DNA from: Streptomyces sp. NRRL WC-3605
GTDB lineage: Bacteria; Actinomycetota; Actinomycetes; Streptomycetales; Streptomycetaceae
NCBI RefSeq assembly: GCF_001509795.1
Contig: NZ_LLZN01000056.1
Coordinates: 62,001-126,000 of the forward strand
DNA: 64,000 nucleotides
Direction: 5' to 3'
A program made the position numbers and the translations under genes. The notes under the pieces are model-generated. The model was not told the origin of the DNA and made no database searches. It saw only the letters and a program-made list of their open reading frames with translations. This document shows, piece by piece, positions 25,874-33,708 of the stretch; within the stretch, counting starts at the first letter, position 1, and each line of letters opens with the position of its first letter.

Positions 25874-27421
25874 TCACGGGGTCTCCTCGGCGGCCTTGTC
25901 GAGCTGGAACGCCTCGTTGCCCAGGCCGATGCGCGCGTGCCGTTCGGGGGCGCGCGAGCGCAGCAGCAGGCCCTGGACGACCCCGGCAGCCAGGGCGAGG
26001 ACGATGACGGAGGGCAGGACCCAGCTCAGGGCGGAGCCCGGGCCGGCGCCGATCAGGACGTCGAAGTCCTTGACGGTGTAGACGACGATGAAGAGCAGCG
26101 CCAGGACGGACAGCGCGGAGGCGGCGAGCCGCCAGAACTGGGCCGCGGCGGCACCGCGCCGGACGAAGAAGGCGATCACGGAGACCGAGGCGGCGGCCAT
26201 CAGGGCGGTGACGCCCAGCGCGCCGAGGCTGCCCATCCAGGTGAACAGGTGCAGGACGGGTGCGGTGGGGTCGCCGGCCGGCTTGTCGTCGGTGAGCGCG
26301 AAGGCGGCGACGGCGACGATCGAGACGCCGGTCTGCAGGAGAGAGCCGGTGCCAGGGGCGCCGCTGACGCCGCTGGTACGGCCGAAGGCGGCGGGCAGCA
26401 GGCCCTCGCGGCCCATGGCGAAGGCGTACCGGGCGACGACGTTGTGGAAGCTGAGCATGGCGGCGAACATGCCGGTCACGAACAGCACGTGCAGGACGTC
26501 GGTGAAGGTCTCGCCGATGAGGTCCTCGGTGAGGAAGAAGAGCATGCCGGCGCTCTGCTCCTGGGCGGTGCCGACGACGGCGGAGGGCCCGGTGGCGACG
26601 GTGTAGGCCCAGCAGCTGATGGTGTAGAACACCGCGATGCCGCCGATGGCCAGGAACATCACGCGGGGCACGAGGACGTGCGGGCGGCTGGTCTCCTCGG
26701 CGTAGACGGGTGCCTGTTCGAAGCCGAGGAAGGCGGCGACGCAGAAGCACAGGGCGGTGCCGATGCCCGCGCCGGTGAGGGTGTCGGGGTTGAAGGCGTG
26801 CAGCGACAGCCCCTCCTTCGCGGGACCGGAGATCGCGGCGACGTCGAAGATGACGACGAGGAGGACCTCGATGACCAGCAGGACGCCGAGCACGCGCGCG
26901 TTCAGGTCGATCTTCAGCCAGCCGAGCGCGCCGACGGCGAGCGCCGCGAGCAGGGCCGGTATCCACCAGGCGATCTCCAGGTCGAGGTAGGTGGCGAAGA
27001 GCCCGGAGACCTCGAAGCCGAAGATGCCGTAGATGCCGACCTGGAGGGCGTTGTAGGCGACGAGGGCGACCATCGCGGCGCCGGCGCCGGCGGTGCCGCC
27101 GAGGCCGCGGGAGATGTAGGCGTAGAAGGCGCCCGCGTTGTGGACGTGCCGGCTCATCTCGGCGTAGCCGACGCTGAAGAGGGCGAGGACCAGGCCGAGG
27201 ATCACGAACAGCAGCGGCTGCCCGACCACACCCATCACCCCGAAGGTCGTGGGCATGACACCCGCGACGACCATGAGGGGCGCGGTCGCCGCGAGCACGG
27301 ACAGCAGCAGGCCCGTGGTGCCCAGCCGGTCGGCGCGCAGGGCGCGGTCCTGCCCCTTGAACGTATTGATCCCGCCGTCGCCGGCGGTGGCGCTGCCTGT
27401 GCTGGGACTGCCCGTCGTCAT
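25874..27421 (-). CDS. APC-family amino acid permease
   Basis: 515 aa, 12-14 membrane helices. N-terminal APC motif region LSVLAATAPLMVVAGVMPTTFGVMG, then helix 3 RHVHNAGAFYAYISRGLGGTAGAGAA and the conserved EETSRPHVLVPR cytoplasmic stretch after helix 6. Longer than a minimal member because of the two extra C-terminal helices. Proton-coupled amino acid or polyamine import is likely; the specific substrate is not evident. It is 76 bp downstream of the TPR-like gene on the same strand and probably cotranscribed with it. Confidence 0.93.
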   Translation of the reverse strand: MTTGSPSTGSATAGDGGINTFKGQDRALRADRLGTTGLLLSVLAATAPLMVVAGVMPTTFGVMGVVGQPLLFVILGLVLALFSVGYAEMSRHVHNAGAFYAYISRGLGGTAGAGAAMVALVAYNALQVGIYGIFGFEVSGLFATYLDLEIAWWIPALLAALAVGALGWLKIDLNARVLGVLLVIEVLLVVIFDVAAISGPAKEGLSLHAFNPDTLTGAGIGTALCFCVAAFLGFEQAPVYAEETSRPHVLVPRVMFLAIGGIAVFYTISCWAYTVATGPSAVVGTAQEQSAGMLFFLTEDLIGETFTDVLHVLFVTGMFAAMLSFHNVVARYAFAMGREGLLPAAFGRTSGVSGAPGTGSLLQTGVSIVAVAAFALTDDKPAGDPTAPVLHLFTWMGSLGALGVTALMAAASVSVIAFFVRRGAAAAQFWRLAASALSVLALLFIVVYTVKDFDVLIGAGPGSALSWVLPSVIVLALAAGVVQGLLLRSRAPERHARIGLGNEAFQLDKAAEETP

Positions 27422-27497
27422 CGAATGTCCGTCCTTCGTCGGGTCGGGTGGCGCTGGGTGTGTGGGCGCTGGGTACGTCCTGCGCGATCCGCCGCCC

Positions 27498-28448
27498 TCA
27501 GGCCGTGCCGAGCGCGGTGTCGCGGGCGGCGCGGAAGGCGGTGTACGGGTCGCGGTCCGGGTAGGACCACGGGGACGGGGTGGCGTGGTCGCCGATGCGG
27601 TGGAACAGGGCGGCGGCCTCGGCGCCCCGGCCCTCGCAGACCTTGGCGTGGGCGAGGAAGTTCAGGTCGATCAGCCGGCGGGGGTGGTCCTCCTGCTCCC
27701 ACTCCAGCCACCAGTCGAAGGCGGAGCGCATCACCTGCCGGGCCCGGCGGCCGGCCCAGTGGCCGGAGGCGGCCGCGTCCCGGGGTTCGTGGCCCGCCGC
27801 CGCGAGGACGCGGAAGCGCTCGGTGTGGGCGACGACCGGCAGGACGGCGAGCGGCGAGTCGGCGGGGGCCCGCTGCGCGGCGTCGAGGGCGAAGTCGTAC
27901 ACCGCGTGCATCGGGTCGGCGCCGGCCGCGGAGCGCTGTTCGGCGAGCCGGGCGACCACCAGATGATGGGCGTGGTGGTGGTCGGCGTACCGGGCGCGGA
28001 CCTCGGTGAAGCAGCGCCACAGGTCCGGCTCGGTGCCGAGAGCGCTCTCCAGCTCGAGCAGGCCCAGCCAGGGGGTGGGGTCGGCGGGCAGGAGCGCGGC
28101 GGCCCGGTGACAGGCGTCACGGGTGCGCGGCGGCTTCTCCTTGCCGCGCAGGGCGAGCCGCACCTGGGCGAGGGCGAGCAGGACGGAGGCGTCGCCGGAG
28201 TCGGGCTCGGCGAGCAGCCAGTCGCGGGTCCAGGCGGCGCAGTACGGCTCGGCGGCGAGCACGGTGACACGGTGGCCCCTGCGGTCCCAGTCGTCGCCCG
28301 TACGGGCGAGCAGGGAGCGGACCGTCTGCCAGCGCCCCTGGGAGAGGGCGGTGCGGGCGGCGGCGAGCTCGGCGTCGTCCAGTGCCGCGTCGAAGGTGTG
28401 GCCGGAGCGCTTGCGGCCGCGGGCGAGAGGGGGTGGGGGTGGGGACAC
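27498..28448 (-). CDS. Helical-repeat (TPR-like) hypothetical protein
   Basis: 316 aa, GTG start at 28448 in a run of Pro codons. Almost entirely alpha-helical with repeating Ala/Leu/Trp patterns (ARTALSQGRWQTVRSLLARTG; LLALAQVRLALRGKEK; WLGLLELESALGT; LIDLNFLAHAKVCEGRGAEAAALFHRIG), the look of tetratricopeptide-type repeats. No enzyme motif. Conserved hypothetical in Streptomyces; function unknown. It precedes the APC permease gene, but a functional tie cannot be claimed. Confidence 0.7.
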   Translation of the reverse strand: MSPPPPPLARGRKRSGHTFDAALDDAELAAARTALSQGRWQTVRSLLARTGDDWDRRGHRVTVLAAEPYCAAWTRDWLLAEPDSGDASVLLALAQVRLALRGKEKPPRTRDACHRAAALLPADPTPWLGLLELESALGTEPDLWRCFTEVRARYADHHHAHHLVVARLAEQRSAAGADPMHAVYDFALDAAQRAPADSPLAVLPVVAHTERFRVLAAAGHEPRDAAASGHWAGRRARQVMRSAFDWWLEWEQEDHPRRLIDLNFLAHAKVCEGRGAEAAALFHRIGDHATPSPWSYPDRDPYTAFRAARDTALGTA

Positions 28449-28757
28449 CGGTTCTGGGTCCTGGGGGCACGTCGTGGGCTGTCATCAGGTGGTCACGCAC
28501 AGCAAACCCCCCGCCAAGGGTTCTCGTCAAGAGTCAGCCCGGCGTTACGCGTGTCAACTTCCGTGACCCATGGGGCAGTTGTGGTTCGAGCGATGTCCGA
28601 AATGACACGAATTGTTGAGAGTGTGTGGCGTAGGTCATGGCGGCGGGGTACTCGGTGCCGCACACTCGTAGGACGCGCATGCCGGGCCTGAGGTCGTTAC
28701 AGTCGGCCTTTACGCACCCCGTCCCCCTCTCCCGGCAGGATGATCGAGGTACGCAGC
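28449..28757. other. 309-bp divergent intergenic region
   Basis: Holds the promoters of the minus-strand TPR-like gene and the plus-strand DMT transporter gene. It is AT-richer than its surroundings around 28550-28625 (GTCCGAAATGACACGAATTG region). I see no ORF with a ribosome site and no strong hairpin. Confidence 0.4.
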
Positions 28758-29660
28758 GTGTCGCTCCAGATCCTCATACTCGCCATCGCCGCCGCGTCCT
28801 GTCTGGGTTTCGGCTTCGTGCTCCAGCAGAACGTCGCGCAGCGGGCACCGCTCAACGACTACCTCTCCCCCCGGCTGCTGCTCGACCTGATGAAGGTCCC
28901 GCGCTGGCTCGGCGGCATCGGCCTCATGGTGGTCGGCATGGCCCTCGGCGCGATGGCCCTGGGCCAGGGCGAGGTCTCGCTGGTGGAACCGCTGCTGGCC
29001 ACGAACCTGCTCTTCGCGCTGATGCTCTCGCGCCGCCAGACCAAGCAGTCCCTCGGCCGCCAGGGCTGGGCGGGCCTCGCGCTCCTCGCGGGCGGTGTGA
29101 CGGCGTTCATCATGGCGGGGCAGCCCCACGGCGGCTCGGCCGGCGGCGACTCGTTCCGGCAGTGGCTGATCATCGGCGTCATGGTGGGGGCGGCCCTGCT
29201 GCTGACGGGGTACGCCAAGCGCTCACGGCTCAACGCCGGCCCGGCCCTGCTCGCCACGGCCGCCGGCCTCCTGTACGGCGTGCAGGACGCGCTGACCCGG
29301 ATGACCGGGGAGCGCTTCGCGGACGGCGGCATCACCGCGGTCATGACCAGCTGGCAGCCGTACGCCATCGTCGCGCTCGGGCTGACCGGTCTGGTGCTCG
29401 TCCAGAGCGCCTTCGAGACGGCGTCGCTGCGCATGTCACTGCCCGCGCTGACCGCGGCCCAGCCGCTGGCGGGCATCCTGTGCGGGGTCGGCTTCCTCGG
29501 CGACCGGCTGCGCACCGACCCGGGCGCGCTGGCCTGGGAGTCCGCGGGTCTCGCGGGCATCGTCGTCGGCATCATCCTGCTCGGCACCCACCAGGCCATG
29601 CCGTGCGGCGCCCAGCAGACCAAGAGCACCGCGGCCGTGGTCCCGGCCCCGCTGAGCTGA
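28758..29660 (+). CDS. DMT-superfamily (EamA-like) transporter
   Basis: 300 aa with 9-10 hydrophobic helices, from LQILILAIAAASCLGFGFVLQQ to LAGIVVGIILLGTHQAM. Two halves with EamA-type features (SLVEPLLATNLLFALML; LPALTAAQPLAGILCGVGFLGDRL). I chose GTG 28758 because GAGG lies eight bases upstream; ATG 28740 is possible but has only an overlapping purine run. Probably an exporter of a small metabolite, substrate unknown. Confidence 0.85.
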   Translation: MSLQILILAIAAASCLGFGFVLQQNVAQRAPLNDYLSPRLLLDLMKVPRWLGGIGLMVVGMALGAMALGQGEVSLVEPLLATNLLFALMLSRRQTKQSLGRQGWAGLALLAGGVTAFIMAGQPHGGSAGGDSFRQWLIIGVMVGAALLLTGYAKRSRLNAGPALLATAAGLLYGVQDALTRMTGERFADGGITAVMTSWQPYAIVALGLTGLVLVQSAFETASLRMSLPALTAAQPLAGILCGVGFLGDRLRTDPGALAWESAGLAGIVVGIILLGTHQAMPCGAQQTKSTAAVVPAPLS

Positions 29661-29718
29661 CCGGCGCACCCGCCGGTCCACCCACCCGCACCGGGGCCCT
29701 CCTGCTTGGATGGGCCCC

Positions 29719-30234
29719 ATGAGTGCTGCTGACGAGATCCTCGACATCGTCGACGAGCGGGACCGGGTGGTCGGGCAGGCCCCACGCGGCGAGGCGTACG
29801 CCCGGGGGCTGCGGCACCGCTGCGTCTTCATCGAAGCCCGTGACGCCGACGGCCGGCTCTTCGTGCACCGGCGCACCCCCACCAAGCTGGTCTTCCCCTC
29901 GCACTACGACATGTTCGTCGGCGGCGTGGTCGGCGCGGGCGAGTCGTACGACGACGCGGCGCTGCGCGAGGCCGAGGAGGAACTCGGCGTGAGCGGTCTG
30001 CCGCGGCCGGTGTTCCTCTTCAAGTTCCTCTACGACGACGGCGCCGGGCAGACCTGGTGGTCGGCGGTGTACGAGGTGCGCTGCACGCTGCCGGTGGAGC
30101 CGCAGGTCGAGGAGGTCGCCTGGCACGGGTTCCTGACCGACGGGGAGCTGGAGCGCCGGCTCCCGGAGTGGCCGTGGGTGCCGGACGGAATGGCGGCGTA
30201 CGAGCGGCTGCGGGCGCACCGGGCGGCCGGCTGA
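29719..30234 (+). CDS. Nudix hydrolase
   Basis: 171 aa. The Nudix box G-V-V-G-A-G-E...REAEEELG is complete (GGVVGAGESYDDAALREAEE, near residues 77-96) with its catalytic Glu residues. The N-terminal DEILDIVDERDRVVGQAPRGEAY and the RHRCVFIEARDADGRLFVHRR segment are those of the IDI-like/YfcD branch. Hydrolyses a nucleoside diphosphate linked to some group X; the exact substrate is unknown. ATG at 29719; another in-frame ATG is three codons earlier. Upstream of two DUF202 genes but with its own spacing. Confidence 0.92.
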   Translation: MSAADEILDIVDERDRVVGQAPRGEAYARGLRHRCVFIEARDADGRLFVHRRTPTKLVFPSHYDMFVGGVVGAGESYDDAALREAEEELGVSGLPRPVFLFKFLYDDGAGQTWWSAVYEVRCTLPVEPQVEEVAWHGFLTDGELERRLPEWPWVPDGMAAYERLRAHRAAG

Positions 30235-30289
30235 CCGGCGGACGGCACCGGCCGGGCCCGTCCGTCCGCGCCCGGTTAGGGTCGTGCCT

Positions 30290-30682
30290 GTGATCGAGTT
30301 CGTGCGCAACGTCCGGCTGTGGTTCGCGCCGGAGCAGGTCCGGCGGGAGGGCGGCACGCCCGACTACCGGTTCTCGCTGGCCAACGAGCGCACCTTCCTC
30401 GCCTGGCTGCGGACCGCGCTCGCGCTGGTCGGCGGCGGCTTCGCGGTGGACCAGTTCCTGCCCGACCTGCGCTGGGGATGGCGCGTCGGGCTGGCGCTCG
30501 CGCTGCTGGCGGCCGGTGTGCTGTGCGCGCTGCGGGCCGTCAACCACTGGGTGCGCTGCGAGCGGGCGATGCGGCGGGGCGAGGACCTTCCGGTGTCCCG
30601 GTTCCCGGCGCTGCTGGGTCTTGTGGTCGCGCTGGTGGCCGTGGCGATGGTGTTCGTGGTGCTCGTCGGGTGGGAAGGGTGA
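30290..30682 (+). CDS. DUF202 membrane protein (first of a pair)
   Basis: 130 aa; GTG at 30290 chosen because TTAGG lies nine bases upstream, while GTG 30284 is too close. The typical YidH/DUF202 opening PDYRFSLANERTFLAWLRTALAL is followed by three membrane helices (ALVGGGFAVDQFL; WRVGLALALLAAGVLCALRAV; FPALLGLVVALVAVAMVFVVLV). Function unknown. Its TGA overlaps the start of the second DUF202 gene (GTGA), so both are made together and may form a hetero-oligomer. Confidence 0.88.
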   Translation: MIEFVRNVRLWFAPEQVRREGGTPDYRFSLANERTFLAWLRTALALVGGGFAVDQFLPDLRWGWRVGLALALLAAGVLCALRAVNHWVRCERAMRRGEDLPVSRFPALLGLVVALVAVAMVFVVLVGWEG

Positions 30683-31008
30683 GTGCCAGGCCGGCGGCCG
30701 GGGCCGTGCGGGACCCGGGGCTGCAGCCCGAGCGGACGCGGCTGGCGTGGCGGCGGACGACGCTGGCCGCCACGGTGGCCGCCGTCCTGGCCGCGAAGAG
30801 CGCGCTGCAGGGCGGGATCTCGGTGACCGGGGCGGTCGTCTGCGCCCTGTGCTGCGTGCTGTGGCTGGGATTCCTGGCGCTGGCCCATCGCAGGATCCAG
30901 CTGCTCGCCGCGTCGCCCGAGCCCCGGGCCCTTGCCCCGCGCCATGCGACGGCCACGGTGCTGGTGACGGTGGCCCTGGCCGTGTGCGGGGCGGGGCTGC
31001 TTCTGTAG
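30679..31008 (+). CDS. DUF202 membrane protein (second of a pair)
   Basis: 109 aa, GTG start overlapping the upstream stop by 4 bp. DUF202 opening DPGLQPERTRLAWRRTTLAATVAAVLAAK, then helices SVTGAVVCALCCVLWLGFLALAH and ATATVLVTVALAVCGAGLLL. The same family as its neighbour but divergent from it; paired DUF202 genes are common in actinobacteria. Function unknown. A weak GGCCGTC/GACGGCC hairpin follows at 31010-31040. Confidence 0.85.
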   Translation: MSARPAAGAVRDPGLQPERTRLAWRRTTLAATVAAVLAAKSALQGGISVTGAVVCALCCVLWLGFLALAHRRIQLLAASPEPRALAPRHATATVLVTVALAVCGAGLLL

Positions 31009-31110
31009 GGGCCGTCGGCGGCTCGGTCGATCGGACGGCCGGCCGCGCTCGCGGGTGCCGCCGCGCCCACCCGTGCCGCCCCAGCGGCACGACTGCCCGC
31101 GGCTACGTCC

Positions 31111-32085
31111 TCAGTCCTCCTTCTCCCACAGGCCCGGCGGGGTCGGGTCCTCCGTCTGCCAGTCCACGGTCACCACGATCTTGCCGGGGGTGCCGCCCGC
31201 CTCGCTGAGGCGGTGGGCCTCGGGCGTCCGGTCCAGGGGGAGCGTACGTGCGACACGGACGGTCAGGACGCCCTGCTCTGCCAGCTCGGTGAGCCGTAGC
31301 AGGTCCTCGGGGTCGGGGCGGGTGAAGTGGTAGAGGCCGCCGAAGTCGACGACGTCCGGGTCGGCGATCGAGAGGAGGCGCCCCTCGGGGGCCAGCAGAT
31401 TGGCGGAGACCTTCAGGGCGTCGCCGCCGACCGTGTCGAAGGCCGCGGTCACCCCTTCCGGCGCGAGACCGCGCACCCGCTCCGCCAGCCCTTCGCCGTA
31501 CTCGACCGGCTCGCCGCCGAGTCCGCGCACGAAGTCGTGGTTGCGGGGGCTCGCCGTACCGATCACCCGGGCTCCGGCGTGCCGCGCGAGCTGGACGGCG
31601 AGGGAGCCGACGCCGCCGGACGCCCCGTGCACGAGGACGGTCTCGTCCCGTCTGACCTGGAGCGTCTTCGTCAGCCCCTGGTAGGCCGTCAGCCCCGCGA
31701 GGGGCAGCCCGGCCGCCTCCTCCCAGGTGAGGTTGCGGGGCTTGCGCGCGAGCGTCCGCACGGGCGCGGCGACGTACTCGGCGAAGGTGCCGCGCGCGAG
31801 GACGTCCTGGCGTACGTAGCCGATGACCTCGTCGCCGACGGCGAACTCCGGGACGGCCGGTCCGGGCTGGACGACGACGCCGCACACGTCCCAGCCCGGC
31901 ACCACCGGGAAGACGGGCTCGATCAGCTGGTCGAGGTGGCCCTCGCGGCACTTCCAGTCCACGGGGTTCACCGCCGCCGCCCGCACCTTGACCAGCACGG
32001 AGTCGGCGCCGACCCGGGGGTCGTCGACCTCCCCGTAGGCGAGCACGTCGGGCCCGCCGTAGCGTGAGTAGCTGATGCCCTTCAT
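31111..32085 (-). CDS. NADP-dependent quinone oxidoreductase-like dehydrogenase (MDR family)
   Basis: 324 aa from ATG at 32085 (MKGISYSRYGGPDVLAYGEV). Medium-chain dehydrogenase/reductase without catalytic zinc ligands. The NADPH loop is VLVHGASGGVGSLAVQLARHAGARVIGTAS, and the substrate lid AAAVNPVDWKCREGHLDQ is typical of the quinone reductase/zeta-crystallin group. Likely detoxifies quinones or reactive carbonyls. Divergent from the His-rich gene 121 bp away. Confidence 0.9.
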   Translation of the reverse strand: MKGISYSRYGGPDVLAYGEVDDPRVGADSVLVKVRAAAVNPVDWKCREGHLDQLIEPVFPVVPGWDVCGVVVQPGPAVPEFAVGDEVIGYVRQDVLARGTFAEYVAAPVRTLARKPRNLTWEEAAGLPLAGLTAYQGLTKTLQVRRDETVLVHGASGGVGSLAVQLARHAGARVIGTASPRNHDFVRGLGGEPVEYGEGLAERVRGLAPEGVTAAFDTVGGDALKVSANLLAPEGRLLSIADPDVVDFGGLYHFTRPDPEDLLRLTELAEQGVLTVRVARTLPLDRTPEAHRLSEAGGTPGKIVVTVDWQTEDPTPPGLWEKED

Positions 32086-32206
32086 GGGTCCGACCCTCCG
32101 GGGCGCCCGTACGCCGCGCAAGCGGAATGCCCCGATATGCTCCGTTCGCGTGGCAGCCTGGGCGCCGACGCATGATCGGATCCCGCTTCTCGCGAAGGTG
32201 AGCACG

Positions 32207-32503
32207 ATGACCACCCAGCACCTCGAACACTCCGCCCACACGCATGTCCACGGCCCCGGCTGCGGGCACACCCCGGTGCCGCACGGCGACCACACCGACT
32301 ACGCGCACGACGGGCACCTCCACCGCGAGCACGCGGGCCACTGGGACGAGTGCGTCAACGAGGCGCACGTCGCCCACGACGGCCACAGCCACCGGCACGG
32401 CGAGGGCTGCGGGCACGAGAGCGTCCTGCACGGCGACCACGTCGACTATCTGCACGACGGGCACCGGCACGCGGCACACGACGGGCACTGGGACGACCAC
32501 TGA
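32207..32503 (+). CDS. Histidine-rich metal-binding protein with internal duplication
   Basis: 98 aa, 27 of them His, from ATG 32207 (AAGGTG six bases upstream). Two tandem copies of a 33-residue unit: HG[PE]GCGH..V.HGDH.DY.HDGH.H..H.GHWD, each with one Cys and 11-12 His, linked by ECVNEAHVAHDGHSHR. A high-capacity Zn/Ni/Co buffer or metallochaperone is the obvious reading, but the transported metal is not shown. No Zur-, Nur- or DtxR-type box was recognised upstream. A good terminator follows. Confidence 0.82.
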   Translation: MTTQHLEHSAHTHVHGPGCGHTPVPHGDHTDYAHDGHLHREHAGHWDECVNEAHVAHDGHSHRHGEGCGHESVLHGDHVDYLHDGHRHAAHDGHWDDH

Positions 32504-32534
32504 GACCGGCCGGCCCGGCAGCACCCGCCCCCGA

Positions 32535-32565
32535 ACGGCTCCCCGGCGCCCCGCCGGGGAGCCGT
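32535..32565 (+). terminator. Terminator after the His-rich gene
   Basis: ACGGCTCCCCGGC (32535-32547) pairs perfectly with GCCGGGGAGCCGT (32553-32565) around GCCCC. It ends the His-rich transcript 30 bp past its stop and isolates the next operon. Confidence 0.88.
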
Positions 32566-32610
32566 CGGCCCATCGTGGAACCGATCACGTTCGGGCACCC
32601 CTCTGGACGG

Positions 32611-32629
32611 CATACCGACTGGTCGGCAT
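32611..32629. promoter_or_regulatory. TetR-type operator upstream of the phosphotransferase/ACAD operon
   Basis: CATACCGACTGGTCGGCAT is a near-perfect palindrome (CCGAC-TG-GTCGG core) 40 bp before the start of the phosphotransferase gene. The half CATACCGAC(C/T)GGT recurs at 38081-38096 ahead of the SDR-synthetase-TetR operon and at 60612-60627. Confidence 0.65.
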
Positions 32630-32668
32630 CATAAGTCGGGTCACGTTCACGCGTCCCGAGGAGCACCG

Positions 32669-33703
32669 ATGAGCCCCGACCATCCGCCCGGACTCGATCT
32701 CGACCGGCTGCGCGGCCTGCTCGAGCGCGAGCTGCCCGGTCTGGCGCAGGGTCCGCTGACCGGCCGGCTCATCGAGGGCGGACGGTCCAACCTCACCTAC
32801 ACGGTCTCGGACGGCACCTCCCGCTGGGTCGTGCGCCGCCCGCCGCTGGGCCACGTCCTCGCCACCGCGCACGACATGAAGCGCGAGCACCGCGTCATCA
32901 GCGCCCTGCACCCGACCAGCGTGCCGGTTCCCCGGCCGCTGCTGCTGTGCGAGGACGAGGAGGTGCTCGGGGCGCCGTTCTACGTGATGGAGTTCGTGGA
33001 AGGCACCCCGTACCGCACCGCGGGCCAGTTGGCCCCGCTCGGTCCCCAGCGCACCCGGGACGCGGTGCTGTCCCTGGTGGACACCCTCGTCGGGCTGCAC
33101 GCGGTCGACCCCGCCTCGGTCGGCCTGGAGGACTTCGGCCGGCCCGAGGGCTTCCTGGACCGGCAGCTGCGCCGCTGGGGAAAGCAGCTGGACGCCTCCC
33201 GCAACCGCGACCTGGCCGGGATCGACGAGCTGCACGCGACACTGGGCCGCCGGCTGCCGGACTCCCCCGCGCCGACCGTGATCCACGGCGACTACCGCCT
33301 GGACAACGTCCTGATCGGTTCGGACGACCGGATCAAGGCCATTCTCGACTGGGAGATGTCCACCCTCGGCGACCCGCTGACCGACCTGGGCCTGCTGGTG
33401 ATGTACAGCATGCCGCTCGGGACGCCCGACTCCCCGGTCTCCACGACCGCCGAGGCGGCCGGCCACCCCGCGCCCACCGAGCTGATCCAGCGGTACGCCG
33501 AGCGGTCGGGCCGGGACGTCTCCGCGGTGTCCTGGTACACGGCGTTCGCATGGTTCAAGCTCGCCGTGATCCTGGAGGGCATCCACTACCGCTACACCCT
33601 GGGCCAGACGGTCGGCCGCGGCTTCGACCGCATCGGCGACCTCGTCCCGGTCTTCATCCAGCACGGTCTGACCACGCTCCGCGACGGCATCCAGGAAGGC
33701 TGA
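32669..33703 (+). CDS. Aminoglycoside-phosphotransferase-fold kinase, ACAD10/11- and LvaA-like
   Basis: 344 aa. The APH/choline-kinase fold is complete. The N-lobe has EGGRSNLTYTV and VVRRPPLGHVLATAHDMKRE. Catalytic loop VIHGDYRLDNVL is near residue 208 and the metal motif AILDWEMSTLGDPLTDLG near 226. These stretches match the kinase half of ACAD10/ACAD11 and its stand-alone bacterial relatives rather than drug-resistance enzymes. In those systems the kinase phosphorylates the 4-hydroxyl of a hydroxyacyl-CoA. The next gene, 5 bp on, is the matching acyl-CoA dehydrogenase. Regulated by the operator at 32611, by inference. Confidence 0.9.
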   Translation: MSPDHPPGLDLDRLRGLLERELPGLAQGPLTGRLIEGGRSNLTYTVSDGTSRWVVRRPPLGHVLATAHDMKREHRVISALHPTSVPVPRPLLLCEDEEVLGAPFYVMEFVEGTPYRTAGQLAPLGPQRTRDAVLSLVDTLVGLHAVDPASVGLEDFGRPEGFLDRQLRRWGKQLDASRNRDLAGIDELHATLGRRLPDSPAPTVIHGDYRLDNVLIGSDDRIKAILDWEMSTLGDPLTDLGLLVMYSMPLGTPDSPVSTTAEAAGHPAPTELIQRYAERSGRDVSAVSWYTAFAWFKLAVILEGIHYRYTLGQTVGRGFDRIGDLVPVFIQHGLTTLRDGIQEG

Positions 33704-33708
33704 CGGAC

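Noticed and set aside
32207-32503. His-rich protein as a nickel-insertion chaperone such as HypB or UreE
   Set aside because: No GTPase motif or UreE fold and no hydrogenase or urease genes in the window.
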